NCBI GenBank assembly: GCA_038049695.1
Contig: CP142456.1
Location: 46,108,001 to 46,172,000, forward strand
DNA from: Cinnamomum chago
Lineage: Eukaryota > Streptophyta > Magnoliopsida > Laurales > Lauraceae
Length of the DNA: 64,000 nucleotides
Direction of reading: 5' to 3'
Shown here: in pieces, positions 59,570 to 64,000 of the stretch
Layout: each line of letters opens with the position of its first letter
How positions within the stretch are numbered: position 1 is the stretch's first letter
Notes under the pieces: generated by a model
Databases searched by the model: none
Told to the model about the DNA's origin: nothing
The model's input: the letters and a program-made list of their open reading frames with translations, nothing else
Made by a program: the position numbers and the translations under genes

Positions 59570-61329
59570 TGTTAGATAGAATGGTCTCAATACCAGTATA
59601 TGATGAATAGATTGATTAATTTCCTTATTTATCAATATAATCATGCTTTCCTTTCATGAGATGAATGGTGATTTATTACTTAATGCACATGACCAATATA
59701 TATGACATAATGGTTCATGAGATGAACCGGGTCCCATTAGTATATTAGATGTGATATATGTATATGGATGAGATCCACATACGGGAGATATGTGTCACAA
59801 ATCTTATACTTAAAATATCTTCACAACCAGTGATGAGATTGGGCATCTCATCTGACAAGGTTGCAGCACTTTGATCACTATGAGATAGTGTGATTTGTCT
59901 CGATCATTAGAATGTAAGATTATGGATCATAGTGCTGGTACATTGGATGTATTGATGGACCATGAGAAGCACCTTATGAAATACTGTCTCTGCTCTCATA
60001 ATTCACTAGCAATAGGCTCTCAATCCTGAGACATTGATGAACTCAAGTTTCTGTCTATTCATTTGCTTTGAGTCACCAATGAGTGAGGCCAACTGTAGGT
60101 CAACACCTCGGTGTCTTGGGTACGTGGTAGGAGGACTGTGGGAACATGCAATGATCAAGATGGAATCTATCTTCATTATCCCCTTGTGCCAATTAACGGA
60201 TTTATCATTGGTAAGTGCGCACCCATTCCAATTAAGAGTTAATTGGATCGGTACCAAATGATTACTATAATTAATTGGGGCTCAAGGATAATAAGATGTG
60301 GATCTAAGATTTGATGGGACAGATTTATTCCAATTGATCCATGGATAATGATAGAGGGGCCTCCTTGTGGTAATTGGGAAGTTTAGGGTCTTCATTGTAA
60401 TTTATTCCTAAGACTTGAGTGCAATTGCATTTATATAGTGGAGTTATTTGCAATTAACTGTGGGCCCGGATTGCACATGAGATGTGGGGTCGCGTGTCCC
60501 AGTTGGAGCCAGCTTTCTAAGGAATCCCTAGTGGTCCCCACGCTAGCCCAAGATATTAGAAAGATACTAATTATAGTAGAACTCTAAAAGGAAATAGAAA
60601 GTTATTATTTCTATTTGAAGTGAGACTTCTAATAGTGGTAATAGTAAGTTACTAATTATTAATGGAAGTAAGACTTCTATTTTAATTAGTAAAAGAGGAA
60701 GTTACTAATTATATTTGAAGTAAGACTTCTAATTGTGATTTAGTAAGCAACTAATTGTAGTGGAAGTAAGACTTCTATTTCAATTAGTAATAGGAGGTGA
60801 CTTCAATGCTATAAAAGGAGAAGAAGAGAGCCTTGGACGTCCCTAATGGAATCCCACATAGGGATTCACGTCCAGCCCATGTCATAGTGCAAGAGTTGCA
60901 CTCCTCTCTTCCTCTCCCTCTTCTAGTTTCTCTTCTAGTTTCCTTTAGGGTTTTTCTCTTGGAGATCCCACCATCTTCTTGAGAAAAGAGAATCTGATAT
61001 GGGTCATAGCGTGGAAGATCAAAGGGTGTTGGAGATCTTAATTTGAGTAGTGAAGGTGTTCATCATCAAAGAAAGAGATCAACTTCTCCATTAGAGCACA
61101 ACGAAGCTCCAAAGGTATATCTACATCCTTGTATGTTGTAGATTTCGTGGTTGCATGTTTAATGTGTTATTTTCTATCTTCTAGATAGGTTATGTTGCTG
61201 TACATGGTTTATGAGTTTGAGGGATTACATCCTGGATTGGGTTTGTTGCCTTCTAGATAGTTGATCCCTGCATCAAGTGGGTCAAAAGTTTTTTGAAACC
61301 TATTTGAATGGCCCACCTATTTTCCAACA
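59570..61329 (+). mobile_element. Solo LTR of the copia 1/2 family, older type (1760 bp)
   Basis: It starts TGTTAGATAGAATGGTCTC and ends TTTCCAACA, with TGGAA at 59565-59569 and 61330-61334. It aligns along its length with the copia LTRs, but with many substitutions and small indels, an extra tandem GAAGT-N3-ACTTC box or two (60600-60790), and TATAAAAG at 60810-60817 instead of TATAAATA. Confidence 0.93.
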
Positions 61330-61334
61330 TGGAA

Positions 61335-62439
61335 AACCATTCATCTTGTACACAAGAGCTCTTGACCATTCTCTGGGCGCTCTGCTTACACAAGAGAATG
61401 ACGAGGGAAAAGAAGTTGCTCTATACTACCTCGGTCGTATGCTAGTAGGTGCGGAGCATCGCTACTCTCCAGTCGAGAAAGAATGCCTTGCAGTGATGTT
61501 TGTTGTACAAAAGCTACGTCACTACCTTCTTTCGAACACAGTCTACCTGATTTCGAGGATCAACTTCTTAAAGGTCCTTGTCACAAAAACAGGTTCTCTC
61601 AATGCCCGACCGGCAAAATAATCCATCTTCCTATCACAATTGATATCAAGTATGTACCACAAAAGGCAATCAAAGACCAAGCTCTAGCAGACTTTCTTGC
61701 AGAGCATCCGTTGCCTAAAGATTCCCCACTCAGGGATGATCTCCCAGATGAACCTGTCTACAACGTGGAGACTTTCTCACCAAATGCCTCTTGGGACATG
61801 TACTTTGACGGTGCAACCAAGACAAATGAAAAGAGAAAGCTGATCTCGGGAGTTAGCATCCTCTTTGTTAGCCCCGACAAACACATGATTCCACATGCTT
61901 TCTCGCTACTGGAACCATGCTCAAACAATGTAGCTAAATACCAAGCTCTCATCGTAGGACTGGAACTAGCCCTCGAATCCGGCATCACCATACTGGAAGC
62001 CTTTGGGGACTCTCAACTGATCGTCAACCAGATGAATCAGAAATTTGAAGTCAGGAAGCCTGATCTGTTGCCTTACTACAACAAGGCACAATCGCTTCGT
62101 CAAAGGTTTGACATCTATCACATCACCCACATCCTGAGAGGTGAGAATATCCGTGCAGATGCCCTGGCTGGACTGGCCGCATCTATGGCAATCCAGGAAG
62201 GGGAAAACATGCAAATTACAGTGTGCCAAAGAAGGATTCTCCCCCCTCTTAACACACACAAAGCAGTTGCAGAATGCCACCAATTGGCTGGAAGTCAGAT
62301 CTCCATCCTCAAACCTCCAATCGGCGACTGGAGAGATCCGTTCATTGATTACACCATGTTCGGAATCCTCCCTGAGGATGCAAAAGAACGGGTAAGCGTC
62401 CAAAGACGAGCCCTAAACTTTCATTTGGATATACCCTAA
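61335..62439 (+). pseudogene. Tat RNase H and second, archaeal-like RNase H
   Basis: The first RNase H has LYTRALDHSLGALLTQ, YYLGRMLVGAEHRYSPVEKECLA (cut here) and LRHYLL. TAA replaces the expected Trp codon near 61619, and a one-base loss near 61640 shifts to the frame DIKYVPQKAIK-QALADFLAEHP. The second RNase H starts WDMYFDGA, then SILFVSPD, NNVAKYQALIVGLELA, FGDSQLIVNQ and IRADALAGLA. This extra domain is a hallmark of the Tat/Ogre lineage. In the family the second motif is AEYEAL; here it is AKYQAL, so the catalytic Glu is Gln. The frame ends at TAA near 62437. Confidence 0.88.
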
Positions 62440-63225
62440 AAAATGCTTTACAGAAAATCCTTCAACGAAGTACTTCTGCGCTGCTTGTCACAATAAGGGG
62501 CTGAGGAAACCCTCGAAGAAGTTCATGCTAGTCTTTGTGGAGCTCATCAGGCTGGTCCCAAGCTCTACGATCAGATAAAAAGGTTGGGATATTACTGGCC
62601 TACCATGGTAGCTGACGCCATGTAATTTGCTAAACACTGCTGCCAATGCTAAGTTCATGGAGACTGTCCACATGCCTCAAGATTGGCTACATCCTACAGC
62701 AATCTCGTGGCCTTTCGAAGCCTGGGGTATGGACATCATAGGTCTTATCTCTCCCCCGTCAAGCAAAGGCCATCGCTTCATCTTCGCCGCTACAAATTAT
62801 TTCTCCAAGGGGTCAAAAGCATTGCGCTCAGTGAAATGAAGACCTCATCAGTCCTTCAATTCTTGAGCATCAACATTATTTATCGCTTCGGCATACCTAA
62901 AATATTCGTTCATGATAATGGGCCACAATTCCGGGATCATCGATTCTACAAGTTTTGCGATAAATACAAAATCCAAAGTTGTCCATTGACTCCGTACAAT
63001 CCGGCAGCAAACAGACTAGCAGAAGCTTTCAACAAGACCCTCTGCAAAATTCTCAATAAAATGGTCTCTAGTCACAAAAGAGACTGGGGCGACAAATTAC
63101 CTAAAGCTTTGTGGGCATATCGAACCACCGTTCGAGGGCAAACCCATAGCACACCATTCTCTCTGGTTTGTGGATGCGAAGCTGTTGTCCCTCTGGAAGT
63201 ACAAATTCCTTCCTTAAGGGTATCT
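62440..63225 (+). pseudogene. Tat integrase (broken, cut by the D LTR)
   Basis: The N-terminal zinc region reads EVHASLCGAHQ, YYWPTMVADAM and KHCCQC with TAA stops near 62515, 62623 and 62650. The core shows WGMDIIGLISPPSSKG (first Asp), then a frameshift near 62810 and FVHDNGPQF (second Asp) and NRLAEAFNKT (Glu, family NGQAEA). WAYRTTVRGQTHSTPFSLVCG (cut here) and LEVQIPSLRVS follow. The C-terminal domain is lost beyond 63225. Confidence 0.88.
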
Positions 63226-64000
63226 TGAAAGTCCTGGGATCCTAACCCTAGAGGGGGGGGGGGTGAATAGGGTGTGCTACAAAATGTTACCAAATAAGAC
63301 AAATTTTAACTTCTTAACATAAACTAGTCACAAGTGATGATTAATCAAACAAGATGCGGAAGCTAAGAAAACAATCACCACAAGTAAACACCACTACACA
63401 AAGATTTATAGTGGTTCGGCCTCAATGCCTACGTCCACTACCGGCTTGTGATCCATTCACCCCACCGGATTTCCACTAACTATGGTTTTCAGTAGGTTAA
63501 GCAATAACCTTTACAATGTTGTTTTTCTAGGCTAAACAACAACCTTTACAAGATGTTTTTCTAGGCTAAGCAATAACCTTTACACAATGCTTTTCTTAGG
63601 CTAAGCAATAACCTTTACACAATGCTTTTCTTAGTCTAAGCAATAACCTTTACACAAAAAGGATTTCTCAAAGAAGGTGTCTTCACAAAAGAACACTCTA
63701 AGAGATACAATTTAAGCACAATTAAAATGCCTCTTAAATAGGCGGATATGAAAGTGAATAACTAACTCACACACACACTAAATGAATGCAAAGATGTATA
63801 TGCTCATGATGTGTGTGTGTGTGTGTGTGTGTGTGATAACTTCAATCAAGTTAAAAACAAAGCTCAATTAATATATTGCTTAAGGCAATTCAAAGTTTAA
63901 GGCTCATAAAAGATTTGATTGAAGTCTAATGCAAATCACATGTATAAAAATCAACTTGTTAATGACATGAAAATCAAGAGATTCACAAGTTGTATGAAAA
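63226..64000 (-). mobile_element. D-family LTR, left part (runs off the window)
   Basis: It starts TGAAAGTCCTGGGATCC and then CCTAGAGG with a long G run (63252-63263), parallel to the start of 49994. It has five copies of a 36-bp unit with CTAAGCAATAACCTTTACA (63484-63650) and a (GT)n run at 63818-63835. Preceding TATCT (63221-63225) would be the target duplication. Solo LTR or full element cannot be told. Confidence 0.8.

Larger units (their letters stand above)
7793..63225 (+). mobile_element. Ty3/gypsy Tat-lineage element (Ogre/Retand-like), heavily nested
   Basis: The pieces of this element are the LTR at 7793-9735 and 32560-34087, leader and gag from about 38566 to 40274, gag at 49504-49993, gag-protease at 52225-56124, RT at 58134-59569, and RNase H to integrase at 61335-63225. 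The open frame joins across insertions exactly once each 5-bp duplication is counted once, which supports a single element. The domain order protease-RT-RNase H-archaeal-like RNase H-integrase is diagnostic of Tat. The far end is beyond the window and integrase is broken by a D-family LTR. The 5' LTR border near 7793 is inferred from a TG start and the repeat edge; the primer site was not found. Confidence 0.75.

Noticed and set aside
63818-63835. (GT)n microsatellite
   Set aside because: Simple repeat inside a D LTR; not informative beyond being a length-variable marker.

Overview
The window looks like repeat-rich intergenic DNA from a flowering plant with a large genome. I see no host gene, rRNA, tRNA or CRISPR array. 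Almost every base can be assigned to LTR retrotransposons of three plant lineages: Ty3/gypsy Tat (Ogre/Retand-like, with a second RNase H), Ty3/gypsy chromoviruses resembling Tekay/Del (two related LTR subfamilies, called A and B here), and Ty1/copia resembling Angela/BARE. There are also solo LTRs of other families, including one called D. All lineage names rest on reading motifs by eye; no database search was possible.

The backbone is one Tat element on the + strand. Its 5' LTR begins near 7793, and its gag-protease-RT-RNase H-aRNase H-integrase body runs from 39295 to 63225, where a D-family LTR interrupts it and the window ends soon after. Its LTR (7793-9735 and 32560-34087) holds a family A chromovirus (9736-32554, target duplication AGAAC). 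That chromovirus holds a copia element (14203-26533, duplication GATAC), and the copia 3' LTR holds a family B solo LTR (23146-26284, duplication ACTCA). This is four levels of nesting. The Tat body is further split by a second, nearly full-length copia element (40275-49498, CGAAG), a D solo LTR (49994-52219, GACAA/GACAG), a 2.0-kb solo LTR (56125-58128, CATCT) and a copia solo LTR (59570-61329, TGGAA).

The left end (1-7672) is the 5' part of a family B chromovirus on the - strand: protease, gag, primer-binding site and a 5' LTR that contains a family A solo LTR (2513-5347, GGTAT). It sits in a minus-strand Tat gag fragment (7673-7791). Between 34088 and about 38565 lie an inverted, truncated B LTR, a D LTR joined to it by a microhomology junction, and a segment I could not assign.

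No element here could mobilise itself. The coding regions carry stops, frameshifts and changed catalytic residues, although gag of the left B element is an open 372-residue frame. The most unusual pattern is not a gene. Five LTR families carry clusters of GC-rich palindromes (CTCGAG, GGTCGACC, CCGATCGATCGG, GGCGG-TTAG-CCGCC, or a GGTCGCCGGCGACC core). The palindrome type changes between copies of one family while the surrounding LTR is conserved.
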